Source: Piscicola geometra
Taxonomy: Eukaryota > Annelida > Clitellata > Hirudinida > Piscicolidae
NCBI GenBank assembly: GCA_943735955.1
Contig: OX030965.1
Span: 1,945,201 to 2,009,200, forward strand
Direction of reading: 5' to 3'
Length of the DNA: 64,000 nt
Part shown: piece by piece, positions 11,291 to 20,224 of the stretch
Layout of the letters: every line of letters starts with the position of its first letter
Numbering within the stretch: position 1 is the stretch's first letter
Notes under the pieces: model-generated
What the model was told of the DNA's origin: nothing
Databases searched by the model: none
Seen by the model: the letters and a program-made list of their open reading frames with translations, nothing else
Program-made: the position numbers and the translations under genes

Positions 11291-11619
11291 TATAAATGAA
11301 TGATATATCATTAAAATCGTATTTGAATTTCCTACTTCAAACCGAAAGCTAGAAATTTTTTTCTTAATAATTAAACGAGAAAATAAACTTTCAATTGTTC
11401 ACTTTGAATTTAAACTACTTTAAAAAATATAATTAAAATCTAGCAATCTGAAAGTACATTTCCTAATCTTTTAAATGACATTAACTTCATTGGAAAAAGG
11501 TGTTCCTCCGTTTGTGATTTTTAAAATACAAATCATACGTATAGCATTTTATTAAACGTAAAGCGCATCACAATTAAGTTTTTGCTTTTATATCGTCTGT
11601 TGAACTGTTATCGCCGTTT
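11291..11619. other. AT-rich intergenic sequence
   Basis: No coding potential, known repeat or splice pattern was recognised between the LINE-E 5' truncation and the LINE-B-type tail at 11620. Confidence 0.5.
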
Positions 11620-11724
11620 AAATGCTAATCAATCAATCACTAATGGTTTGTATAGCGCCCTTTACTAAGTGAACAAAAGCGCTCTTCAAATAAAATTGTT
11701 GAATAAAACGGTTTTTATATATAT

Positions 11725-13625
11725 TAGGGTGCTTCCAAAAAATGAAAGTATCAGGATCGTGTTCGCCAACCCTGCATTACATGATGCTAGTTAGAAAAAG
11801 GCTGTAAAAAAAAATTGGTGGAAAATAATAATATTTAGGACATGCTCAACGCTTTCAAAGTTTTCAATATTTGTGTCAAAACCTGCGATCGCGATTTAAA
11901 ACCTGTAGAACACATCTATGACAGTTGTAGATACTTTATTAACTGAAAATTTATCCAGCGTCAAAATAAAAATTATCAGTATTAATATTCAATAGTCATC
12001 AAAAGTCATTCAAAAGTCCTAACGTTTATGTTCTTTGGGAACTAACTGTAACTTGGCATCAACTGCTGATGACTTAGTCGGTGCCGAAAACTTTTTTCTA
12101 TGGTCCTCGACGACTTGAAGGAGATATTGCTTCTGTTCTTCATTGCGTGTCAAACTCGTGTTGAACTCTTGAATCAACGCAACCCCACGTTCAGCCAAGT
12201 CATTGACGACTTTGACAGATTGCACAAGTCGTTTGCTTTCTTGATACTCTGATTGAGATTCCCACTCACTGGGATCGACCTGCAAGAAGTCCTGGGATAT
12301 GCCAAGAATCGTGAAGAAATAGTTAGTGCTCTTTGTAACAAAGTTGTGAAGTTTCTTAGTAGTTGGATGCTCAAATGGCTGAATTCGTTCTAGAGGCTCA
12401 TCTGAGCCTTCAACTTCTTGGAGTGCCACTACCATCAAGCGCTTCTCCTCTATAGTGACAGCATCATCAAAGAAGCCAAAGGCAATAAGTGTTTCAGAGA
12501 GATACCAAAGGTGTCGCTCAAAGGCTGTAGTGGCAGCCTTGGCAATTTCAGTATTTGGATATTCAGATAAAGCACATAACAGTGCAAGGTCTTGTCGTGG
12601 AGCACAGTTTGCAGCTGGACTTTCAAACCAGTATTTCAGATATACTTTAGTGATGAACAAACTTACTTCTTGCAGGTGATGCCATATTTTCTGACCATAG
12701 GAAAGACTTCTAGATTTTCGACAGCTGGCGCCTGCGTCTAGTGGATCGTATTGTTTGCGAAATAACCACATCTTTATGGAATAAATGGCCCTCGCCATCC
12801 ATCGAGCTCTGTGAATAGCACCAGGGTACCGAAACCGTATTCCACGTTCAGGTGTGCCTCCTAAGAAAATGATAGACAGTTCAAGCAATTCACAGTAGTC
12901 GTCACGAGGTTGAAATTTATTCAGCTGAGACTGTGCAAACTTTATGACATCATCCTTCCAAGGAGCTATCATACTTGCTAAAGTGTTATCTTCAACTGCT
13001 GTACAAAATAACTTCTGGTCAATACGGGGCCAACAAATTTTGAAATGACCAAACAACTCCATGTTAGGAGACCTTGAGACGTCATGAACGCTGAAAACCT
13101 TTTCAAGAATAATTTCGGAGATGTGGTGACGACATGCCAAATTGATTAACTGTCGACCAAGCTCTGCTTCCAGACGAATACAAGTGCCACCTTTTGTTCC
13201 AGCATTTGAAGGCGTTGTATCAAAGCAGAGACCCTTGATCCTGTCTCGCAAGCCCCATTCATCAATAGTTTGTGTGATTGCTTGTGACATTGAAGCCGCC
13301 GTGCCATCTTGGAGCTTAGGGACAGCTAACAATTTTCCCACATCCTGTCCAGAAACCAGAATTGGAAGTCGATCGACTTTAACCCGTTCTGAACCAGTAA
13401 GGTCATCCATTAAGTTCTAAAATACGTATTTGCCATATTTGGTCAGAAAATCGATAAAAATGGTAAAAACGTGTATTTTGAAACGTGTTGAGCATGTTCT
13501 AAATATTAATTTAATTAAGAAATATTTTGGCTATTGAGTTTTTATGTGAGACATCATCAAATGATGGGTTGGTCGATAATGAATACCTAATTTAAAAATT
13601 TAGCATTATGGATGGAAGCACCCTA
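11725..13625 (-). mobile_element. TIR DNA transposon, superfamily unassigned
   Basis: Perfect 13-bp terminal inverted repeats TAGGGTGCTTCCA lie at 11725-11737 and, reversed, at 13613-13625; one more flanking base on each side extends the match. It is inserted in a TA-rich run, so any TA-type target duplication is hidden. The element is 1.9 kb and carries one long minus-strand frame (12019-13410) with little else. With a long intact frame and perfect TIRs this may be a recent insertion. Confidence 0.88.
12019..13410 (-). CDS. Transposase-like protein of the 11725-13625 element
   Basis: An uninterrupted 463-residue frame centred between the TIRs. Visible blocks are ILVSGQDVGKLLAVPKLQDG, then GLCFDTTPSNAGTKGG (a candidate first catalytic Asp in an RNase H-like fold), LINLACRHHISEIILEKVF, LELSIIFLGGTPERGIRF, AIHRARWMARAIYSIK, LWYLSETLIAFGFFDD and a Lys-rich C-terminus. 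I recall the same block order in uncharacterised invertebrate proteins but could not assign a named transposase superfamily. An hAT-like RNase H fold is possible; no C-terminal hAT dimerisation block was recognised. The N-terminus may be short, because only about 200 bp separate its Met from the right TIR and no DNA-binding domain is evident. Presumed role: excision and integration of the element in the nucleus. Confidence 0.72.
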   Translation of the reverse strand: MDDLTGSERVKVDRLPILVSGQDVGKLLAVPKLQDGTAASMSQAITQTIDEWGLRDRIKGLCFDTTPSNAGTKGGTCIRLEAELGRQLINLACRHHISEIILEKVFSVHDVSRSPNMELFGHFKICWPRIDQKLFCTAVEDNTLASMIAPWKDDVIKFAQSQLNKFQPRDDYCELLELSIIFLGGTPERGIRFRYPGAIHRARWMARAIYSIKMWLFRKQYDPLDAGASCRKSRSLSYGQKIWHHLQEVSLFITKVYLKYWFESPAANCAPRQDLALLCALSEYPNTEIAKAATTAFERHLWYLSETLIAFGFFDDAVTIEEKRLMVVALQEVEGSDEPLERIQPFEHPTTKKLHNFVTKSTNYFFTILGISQDFLQVDPSEWESQSEYQESKRLVQSVKVVNDLAERGVALIQEFNTSLTRNEEQKQYLLQVVEDHRKKFSAPTKSSAVDAKLQLVPKEHKR

Positions 13626-13690
13626 ATATATATATATTTAAATATATATATAAACTAACAATCAACCTAAATAATCCAACCTCACTGAAT

Positions 13691-14732
13691 TATTTTTTTT
13701 AAATACTACTTTCTTTGTTTTTAAATACATGATCTTGTCAAATTTCAACATTAAATGACACTCATCAAAAAAGGTATGTTGAAATAACGTCGCGACGTCG
13801 TCCCGTCAAACTCTTATATATTTTTTTGGCTTAAGCATTGAAAATAATTCGCCAAAACGCTCACATTTCGGGAGTTTAAAAATTTTATAACTTTTGAACC
13901 ATTTGAGATATTTGGAAAATGTAAACTGATTTGAAATCTAAACTTCAAAATCTATCATAGGAATATTTTATTTTTTAAATTAATAAATTTTGAAAATTTC
14001 GTTACGGTTGCTAAATATACTTCATCATATGAAGATCGTTTTAGTTAACTCATTAACCTTTTTTTCCTCTTGGATACGCCCATGATGGTCATGCATTTAG
14101 AGGGAAAACCAAAATTATTTGGGCACTAAACATTTTTCACCTTAATTGACAAATAATTTTGATTTGAGTGTTTTTTATCCCTTAAATCATTTTCATTCCA
14201 TATCTTTTTTTGTTTAAACATTCGAAAATCAATTCGAAAGCATACTTAATTTATTTAAAATTTTTGAAAATTCATTTAAAAGTAACTATCTTAATTTAAA
14301 GATAAAAAAATTGTTTTGCCACAGATTACAACTGAGCAAGGTATAATTATTCAGAGTTTTTACATTTTTGAATTGTGTTTAACAGATTAATTTATTAATT
14401 TTTCTTATTATTAATTATAAAACCTAATTTATTGGAATTAAAAAACACCACGCCAGAAGGCAAAATTAAAGAGCATTCAAATGATATTCAGCGAAGAGTG
14501 TTTGATCTAATAAAAAAGGTTTTTCACAAAGATTGATTGCGAAAATTTGGAAATAAGCAAAGTAAACTGTAAATTCAATAAACATAAAATATAAAAACCA
14601 TGGATTGATTGAAAATATAGGAGAAAGAGGAAGAAAATGAAAGACAACATGGAGTGCTGAAATGTAAAATCTTCTCCCTACACAATTTACTCGACTGAAA
14701 CTTTTTAAATATTTTTAAATACTTGTCCATGG
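13691..14732. other. AT-rich intergenic stretch with a diverged TAGCAACC-type element end
   Basis: About 13850-14013 ends in CGTTACGGTTGCTA and resembles the right end of the DNA element at 31958-33271, including ATAACTTTTGAACCATTTG. No matching left end was found. The rest (14020-14732) holds no gene I can support. Confidence 0.4.
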
Positions 14733-15137
14733 GGGGAGGTTCTTAAGATGGAACGAGCTTATTTACAACTAGGCGATATGGAATTTTTTATAAATATCAT
14801 TTATGAATCCGTTTTCTAAGCACATTTTTATGTTGGTTTCGTTTCTGAATGTTGTTCCGTTCAATTATATTAATTTCAAAACGAATCTTTAGAAAGTTGG
14901 GTGAACACATTTTGCTGTTTTTTCCTCAACATCCGAAGAAATATAATTTTCATTTTTTATTATTAGTTTGATGATGCACTACAGTTTCATTTTGTACAAG
15001 TCGTATAATTAATAAGTGAGTGGTTAGCCTGTTGTAACAATGGATGTGCAGTATGGTCATAGTTGTCTAAGATGAAACATGAATAGTTGCTTAAGATGGG
15101 ACGTAGGAAGAGATTGTAGACATTGATAAATCTGTTT

Positions 15138-15178
15138 TAGCATTCGTCCATCTGGGGAGATGATGGTAGCGTTCGGAT
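15138..15178 (-). repeat. Orphan 3' terminus of LINE-A
   Basis: About 40 bp (GCATTCGTCCATCT, then GAGATGATGGTAGCG) match the last bases of LINE-A copy 1 (GGCATTCATCCATCT, then GAGATGATGATAGCG at 172-203). This looks like an extremely 5'-truncated insertion or a shared 3' motif. It lies inside family K. Confidence 0.5.
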
Positions 15179-16717
15179 AAATCTATATAGACTATATACA
15201 GTATAAAAGACTATGTAAATTATATTCTAAATAAACTATTGAAAATTGATACAAACCAATAATTTATTTTTTATTAAATAAAATAGGTTAGTATTCATTA
15301 TCTTTGATACAAGTATGTTTTGTTTATAGCTAAATCTCAAATTTGAATAGATGTAGACTTTCGTCTCATTAGTCTCTATAGACAGTAGATTAGAGAGCTG
15401 CATGGAAAATGGTTGAAGTTGAAAGCAAAGTGCGAACTAAAGATATTTCTCTGGGTGAAGCGAGTTTATCTCATTCCATAACAACATTGTTCTGCAGAGT
15501 TAACTTTTAAAATGAAATTTCTCGAAATAATTTTAGAACGTTTTTATAAGACATTTGATGACGCTTTTGAGAAGGAACTGAAAGACTACATGTTCCAGAA
15601 AAAAATAAATATTTTTTGGGATTATAAATATTGAGTGAGTGGAAAAAATTATTTTTTGGGATAATTAAGATAGTCTAATGATAAGTGAAACGTTTGAATT
15701 ACGATTTTTATTACATACAATAGGACTTCATCTTAGGCAACTAAGCGTTCCACCTTGGGAACCCAGTTGCTCAAGATGGAAGTTTTGAGTACTCATGTTT
15801 GAAATTAATAAACTCTTTTTTTCTTTTGTTCTTATTTTAAAGTTGATATAGTTATTGAATAAATTTTAATTTACGTTAATGGTTATGCAATTGAGCTATG
15901 AGGCAACGTGGTTCCAAGGTTGTCATAGCCAGAGTGTGGCATTGGGGATAAGACCCCACTGCCTATAAAGTGCCCCTTTACGGCGTGCGTCTCTGTACCG
16001 CCTCTGACAAGTAAGTCCAACTCCTGGTCTGCTCGTAGCGGAACTGCTTCTACTGACAGGAGAAGAGGCGAAGGCGGGTTACTGGCGTCTTAAAACCAGT
16101 CGCTTCGGGCAGATGGGGCTTGTCAGCCCAGGAAGGCAACCCATCTAGGAGAAGGAAAAGTCTGACTACCAACCACTGCTGCCTTGCAGGCTATCCATTC
16201 ATGGAAAAGGCTTTGGGAGTCAACCCCGTGGAAAAATCAGGAGTCGGAGTCCCTTAGGCAGTGGATCGTCATCTATGATGTCCTTCCTGCAACTTCTGCA
16301 GCCAAGTCGGTTCTAAGCATGGTGCTTGCACCCCCTTGGGTCTAGTCGACAAAGCCGAGAGGGGGGTTCTGTTGTTTGGGCAGCACAAGGCCTCCACACA
16401 CTTTGACCAGGCTAACGCCCTGGAGATGTCACTCTAGTCTCGCTTTACGGCAATAGCACAAAAAAGAAGACAGCAGTTTACGGTTTATAAGTCCTTGTTT
16501 AATTGGCGTAGAGCTGGACTTCACGGGTTGCCTTCAATGGTGGGAGGGACCCTCGCAGTACCACTGGAAACTACCGCTCATCCTAAACCGGACAGCCCTA
16601 GGTCAAAAAGGTGTTACCCGTCACGGCATGCTTGCTTCAGTGGGTGCTTGGAGCTGAGATCACAGCTAAACAAGCAGGCCGTTATCTTCACGCAAGAAAC
16701 AAATAAAATGATAAAAG

Positions 16718-17235
16718 ATGGAGACTCCAGCTTTCCGTATTTCAAGCTGGAACGCACGCACTATGCGCACTGGACTGAGCAATGACCTTCGTGTAATTGA
16801 AGACCTTCGGAAGACTGCATTCATTGATCATGATCTGCACAGACTAAACGTCGACGTTGCAGCCCTGCAGAAAACGCGTCTTCCAGAGTCTGGATTCTTG
16901 ATGGAGGAACACTACACGTTCTTTGGCAAGGGAAAAGAGACCAGGGAACACGGAGTCGGCTTCGCCATTGAGAACACCCTGCTTTGCATGTCTGAACCTC
17001 CTTCCCGCGGCACAGAGAGAAGTCTCTCTCCGCTTTCTGACAGCATCTGGCACTGCTAATCTTTTGTGCATCTATGCACCTACCATGCAAGCCAGCGCCA
17101 AGACCAAAGATCAGTTATGCGAACAACTAGGCAGGGTTGTTGCCACAGTTGTTGTTTCTGAACATCTCTAACTTCTGGGAGATTTTAACGCCCGAGTTGG
17201 TTTTAAACACGATTCATGTCCAGATGTGCTGGTCC
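16718..17235 (+). pseudogene. LINE-A copy 2 endonuclease domain, truncated
   Basis: It starts METPAFRISSWNARTMRTG and includes DVAALQKTRLPESG, where the expected catalytic Glu of QET is changed to Lys. A frame break follows near 17030. The next segment runs through the LLCIYAPTMQAS region and, after a stop in TCTAACTTCT at about 17167, through DFNARV. It is cut at 17235 within the post-DFNARV region. Nonfunctional. Confidence 0.82.
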
Positions 17236-17772
17236 ATTGACGAACTCAGCAAAGCTATTGATGTCCTAAAGAGTGGAAAAGCACAAGGAGACGATGGCAT
17301 TCTACTGCGGAAAACCGTATCTACTAGAACTACTTCAAAAGCTCCTTTGCCTATGTTAGAGAGAAGTAGAATTCCACAGAACATGCTCAATGCCAAGATT
17401 GTCACCCTGTATAAGAACAAGGGCGACCGCAGCGACTGCAACAACTACAGGGGCATCTCACTGCTTAGCGTCGTGGGTAAAGCTTTCGCACGCGTTGTCC
17501 TCAACCGTCTTCAAGTCCTCGCAAGTCGTGTGTATCCTGAATCGCAATGCGGCTTCAGATCAGGAAGATCCACAGTCGACATGATCTTCTCCGTGTGTTA
17601 GCTCCAGGAAAAGTGCAAAAAGCAGCGGATGCCGTTGTATATCGCCTTTATCGACCTAACCAAGGCGATCAACCTTGTAAACAGGAACGGCCTGTTTTGG
17701 CTACTCAAGAAGATCGGCTGTCCACCCCGGCTGCTCAACATTACAACTTCTTATCACTAAAACACGCAATGC
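17236..17772 (+). pseudogene. LINE-A copy 2 reverse transcriptase N-terminal part
   Basis: The open frame 17137-17601 crosses the deletion junction into DELSKAIDVLKSGKAQGDD, then NNYRGISLLSVVGKAFARVV and QCGFRSGRSTVDMIFSVC, and ends at TAG near 17601. The next 170 bp encode the AFIDLTKAI region in shifted frame before the long frame resumes at 17773. The first palm Asp motif reads TKAIN instead of TKAFD. Confidence 0.82.
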
Positions 17773-19005
17773 GTGGTCAGCTACGACGGGGAGACCTCAG
17801 AACCTTTCAAAATTAAGAATGGGGTCAAACAGGGTTGTATGCTAGCACCAACATTATTCGGCATCGTCTTCTCAATGCTGCTGAACTTTGCATTTAAAGA
17901 ATCTGCCGAAGTTGTCTATTTACCCACCAGAAGTGATGGGAAACTGCTGAAAATGGCACGCCTAAGAGCAAAGACAAAAGTTCGCACTGTCCTTATCAGA
18001 GACATGCTGTTCGCTGATGATGCGGTCCTGGTGTCACACACGGAGGAACACATTCAGCAGCTGATGAATCGCTTTGCTCAGGCTTGCAGGGAATTCGGTC
18101 TGACCATCAGTATCAAAAAAACCAAAGTTATAGTTCAAGAAATCCCTGCTCTACCCTCAATCACAATCGACAATCAGGTGCTGGAGGCCACTGACAAGTT
18201 CACATACTTGCGCTCCGTCATTACTAGCAGCTCATCCCTTGATATCGAGGTTGACAAGAGGCTCGCCAAAGCAGCCAGTGTCATGGTCAGATTGAGCAAA
18301 CGTGTATGGACCAACAACCAACTGACACGAAACACCAAGCTCAAAGTGTACCAGGCATGCGTTCTCAGCACTCTGTTGTATAGCAGCGAAACCTGGACCA
18401 CCTATGCCAGGCAAGAAGATCGTCTCGAAAGTTTTCATCTTCGCTGTCTCCGACGCATTCTTGGCATAACATGGCAAGACAAAGTCACCAACACAGCCGT
18501 ACTCAATCAAGCCAACTCACTCAGCATACACCTCCTTCTATGCCAAAGACGTCTACGCTGGCTGAGTCACGTGCATCGAATGGACGAAGGTCGCATACCC
18601 AAGGACATCCTCTATGGCGAGCTGGCTACAGGGCATTGTCTTGTTGGTCACCCGCAAATACGCTTCAAAGACGTCTGCAAACGCGACCTCAAACTTACAG
18701 GTATCGACCCTGGCAGATGGGAAGAGCTAGCCGATGACCAAAGGGGCTGGCGCCAGACTGTCCACAAAGGCATCAAGAAGGGCGAGGAAGAACGCAAGCA
18801 ACATCTGGAATCCCAAAGACAAAGAAGAAAAATGAGGCAGCAGAATCAGGTTTTCGATCCTCCATCCGCCTTCACCTGCAGCCGCTGCAGCAGAGACTGT
18901 CGATCCCCGATCCGTCTGCTGAGCCACTCTAAAAGCTGCCGCCAAAGAACATATCAGAGCGCTATCATCATCTCACGAGATGAACGAATGCCAACGATGA
19001 TATGA
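17773..19005 (+). CDS. LINE-A copy 2 RT palm/thumb and C-terminal zinc-finger tail
   Basis: An open 410-residue frame: MVSYDGETSEPFKIKNGVKQ, then GCMLAPTLFG, then DMLFADDAVLVSHTEEHI with the FADD catalytic pair intact, the thumb, YSSETWTTYARQEDRLES, RLRWLSHVHRMDEGRIP and FKDVCKRDLKLTGID. A C-terminal Cys-x2-Cys, His, Cys motif (FTCSRCSRDC, then LLSHSKSC) probably binds nucleic acid during target-primed reverse transcription. The ATG is only the first Met after the broken upstream part; the real ORF would start in the endonuclease. Not expected to support retrotransposition alone. Confidence 0.85.
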   Translation: MVSYDGETSEPFKIKNGVKQGCMLAPTLFGIVFSMLLNFAFKESAEVVYLPTRSDGKLLKMARLRAKTKVRTVLIRDMLFADDAVLVSHTEEHIQQLMNRFAQACREFGLTISIKKTKVIVQEIPALPSITIDNQVLEATDKFTYLRSVITSSSSLDIEVDKRLAKAASVMVRLSKRVWTNNQLTRNTKLKVYQACVLSTLLYSSETWTTYARQEDRLESFHLRCLRRILGITWQDKVTNTAVLNQANSLSIHLLLCQRRLRWLSHVHRMDEGRIPKDILYGELATGHCLVGHPQIRFKDVCKRDLKLTGIDPGRWEELADDQRGWRQTVHKGIKKGEEERKQHLESQRQRRKMRQQNQVFDPPSAFTCSRCSRDCRSPIRLLSHSKSCRQRTYQSAIIISRDERMPTMI

Positions 19006-19179
19006 GGCTACGTGTAATAATCGTTCCATCTTGTACAACCTCCCCTTATATATCCAACCACAAGTAACTTTGATTTAAATATTGTTTTTAATCGTAATTT
19101 TAAACATATGTAGATAAGTAAGAACGTCCTTGGAGAAGAGGTGGGCAAGAAAATAGCCCTTTTATATAAAATTATGATT

Positions 19180-19578
19180 CAAAATCTAATCCGAAAAATC
19201 ACTTTTAAAGATACCTGAAAAAATAAAATTATAAATTGACCTTTTTTCTGTAAAAAAAGCATAAAATGGCATTTACCCAAAGCAATCCGCAATGTTCCGC
19301 AAATCTGCATTTTATCCGCAATCTAAATGTCAGTTTATTATTATTTTTACAAAAAAACATTAATTCATATATTTATTTTGTTAGATATCTTTAAAAGTGA
19401 TCCCATTGCAACCCGCAAATTCCGCAAATCTGCAATATGTATTTTATCTACAGTTTTTTACATGAAAAATGTCAATTTATAATTTATGCGGATTAATCTG
19501 GTCTTTACACATGTGTTAGATGGTTATAGATAAACTGCAGAAACGCGGAATATCACGGAATGCAATGGCTAAGTCTCA
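19180..19578. repeat. Degenerate repeats around CCGCAAATCTGCAT
   Basis: Motifs such as TTCCGCAAATCTGCAT recur at about 19290 and 19420, with ATATCTTTAAAAGTGAT and TACAGAAAAAT blocks that also form the following 273-bp duplication. No gene is seen. Confidence 0.5.
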
Positions 19579-20126
19579 GTTTATACTTTTTTTACAGAAA
19601 AATCTTCAATTTATAATTTTATTTTGTTTGATATCTTTAAAAGTGATTTTTCGGATTAAAATAGAAATCATATTTTTTTCCTAAAGTCGCATTTTCCATT
19701 AAAATAAAATATAGATTACTTTTTTATCCTTACCCTAGCCCTAACACTAACCTTAACCCTTACTTTAACTCTAACCCTAACCCCATTCTGCATTATTCTA
19801 AAATTCCGCATTTCTGCAGTTAATCCAAAACCGTATTAGATATCTTAGAAAGTTTATACTTTTTTTACAGAAAAATCTTCAATTTATAATTTTATTTTGT
19901 TTGATATCTTTAAAAGTGATTTTTCGGATTAAAATAGAAATCATATTTTTTTCCTAAAGTCGCATTTTCCATTAAAATAAAATATAGATGACTTTTTTAT
20001 CCTTACCCTAGCCCTAACACTAACCTTTACCCTTACTTTAACTCTAACCCTAACCCCATTCTGCATTATTCTAAAATTCCGCATTTCTGCAGTTAATCCA
20101 AAACCGTATTAGATATCTTAGAAAGT
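19579..20126. repeat. Two-unit tandem duplication, period 273 bp, with telomere-like core
   Basis: The segment beginning TTATACTTTTTTTACAGAAA at 19581 repeats at 19854 almost without change. Each unit contains a degenerate telomere-like run (CCTTACCCTAGCCCTAACAC, then CTCTAACCCTAACCCC). The near-identity indicates a recent duplication. Confidence 0.92.
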
Positions 20127-20224
20127 GATTTTTGGATTAGAATGTAATTCACAAAATCATTGTCTTTACCAATACTGCATCTTAATCATCACCACGATGC
20201 CAACTTTCCTACTACACCACATCA

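Larger units (their letters stand above)
11620..13690 (-). repeat. LINE-B-type tail repeat interrupted by a DNA transposon
   Basis: Positions 11620-11724 hold AATCAATCAATCA, then TATAGCGCCC, AAAAGCGCTC and AAAACGGTTTTTA, the same order as 37458-37560. Positions 13626-13690 resume with a TA run and ACAATCAACCTAAATAATCC, as at 37607-37660. The transposon at 11725-13625 splits this otherwise collinear repeat in its TA run. Confidence 0.75.
15911..19000 (+). mobile_element. LINE family A copy 2, full-length ends, internally deleted, with target-site duplication
   Basis: Same 5' start (GTTCCAAGGTTGTCATAGCC) and 3' end (AATGCCAAC) as copy 1. Flanks are TATGAGGCAACGTG (15897-15910) and TATGAGGCTACGTG (19001-19014), a 14-bp duplication with one mismatch. 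The element is about 0.9 kb shorter than copy 1, because the endonuclease C-terminus and linker are missing at a junction near 17230-17240. The 5' leader occupies 15911-16700. It is inactive, but its RT to C-terminus is intact over 400 codons. Confidence 0.93.
14733..19045. mobile_element. Family K DNA element, split by LINE-A copy 2
   Basis: Terminal inverted repeats GGGGAGGTTCTTAAGATGGA (14733 onward) and CGTTCCATCTTGTACAACCT (19022-19045) pair with few mismatches. The internal sequence 14800-15890 is homologous to 38900-39960. Variants of the terminal motif recur internally: GTTGTCTAAGATGAAAC near 15062, GTTGCTTAAGATGGGACG near 15094, GTTGCTCAAGATGGAA near 15765, and inverted near 15726. 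No transposase frame was found, so it is non-autonomous. LINE-A copy 2 (15911-19000) sits near its right end. Confidence 0.68.

Noticed and set aside
14440..14560. Tc1/mariner-type helix-turn-helix remnant (EGKIKEHSNDIQRRVFDLIK)
   Set aside because: A faint resemblance to the N-terminal HTH of Tc1 transposases, but no catalytic region or TIRs nearby.
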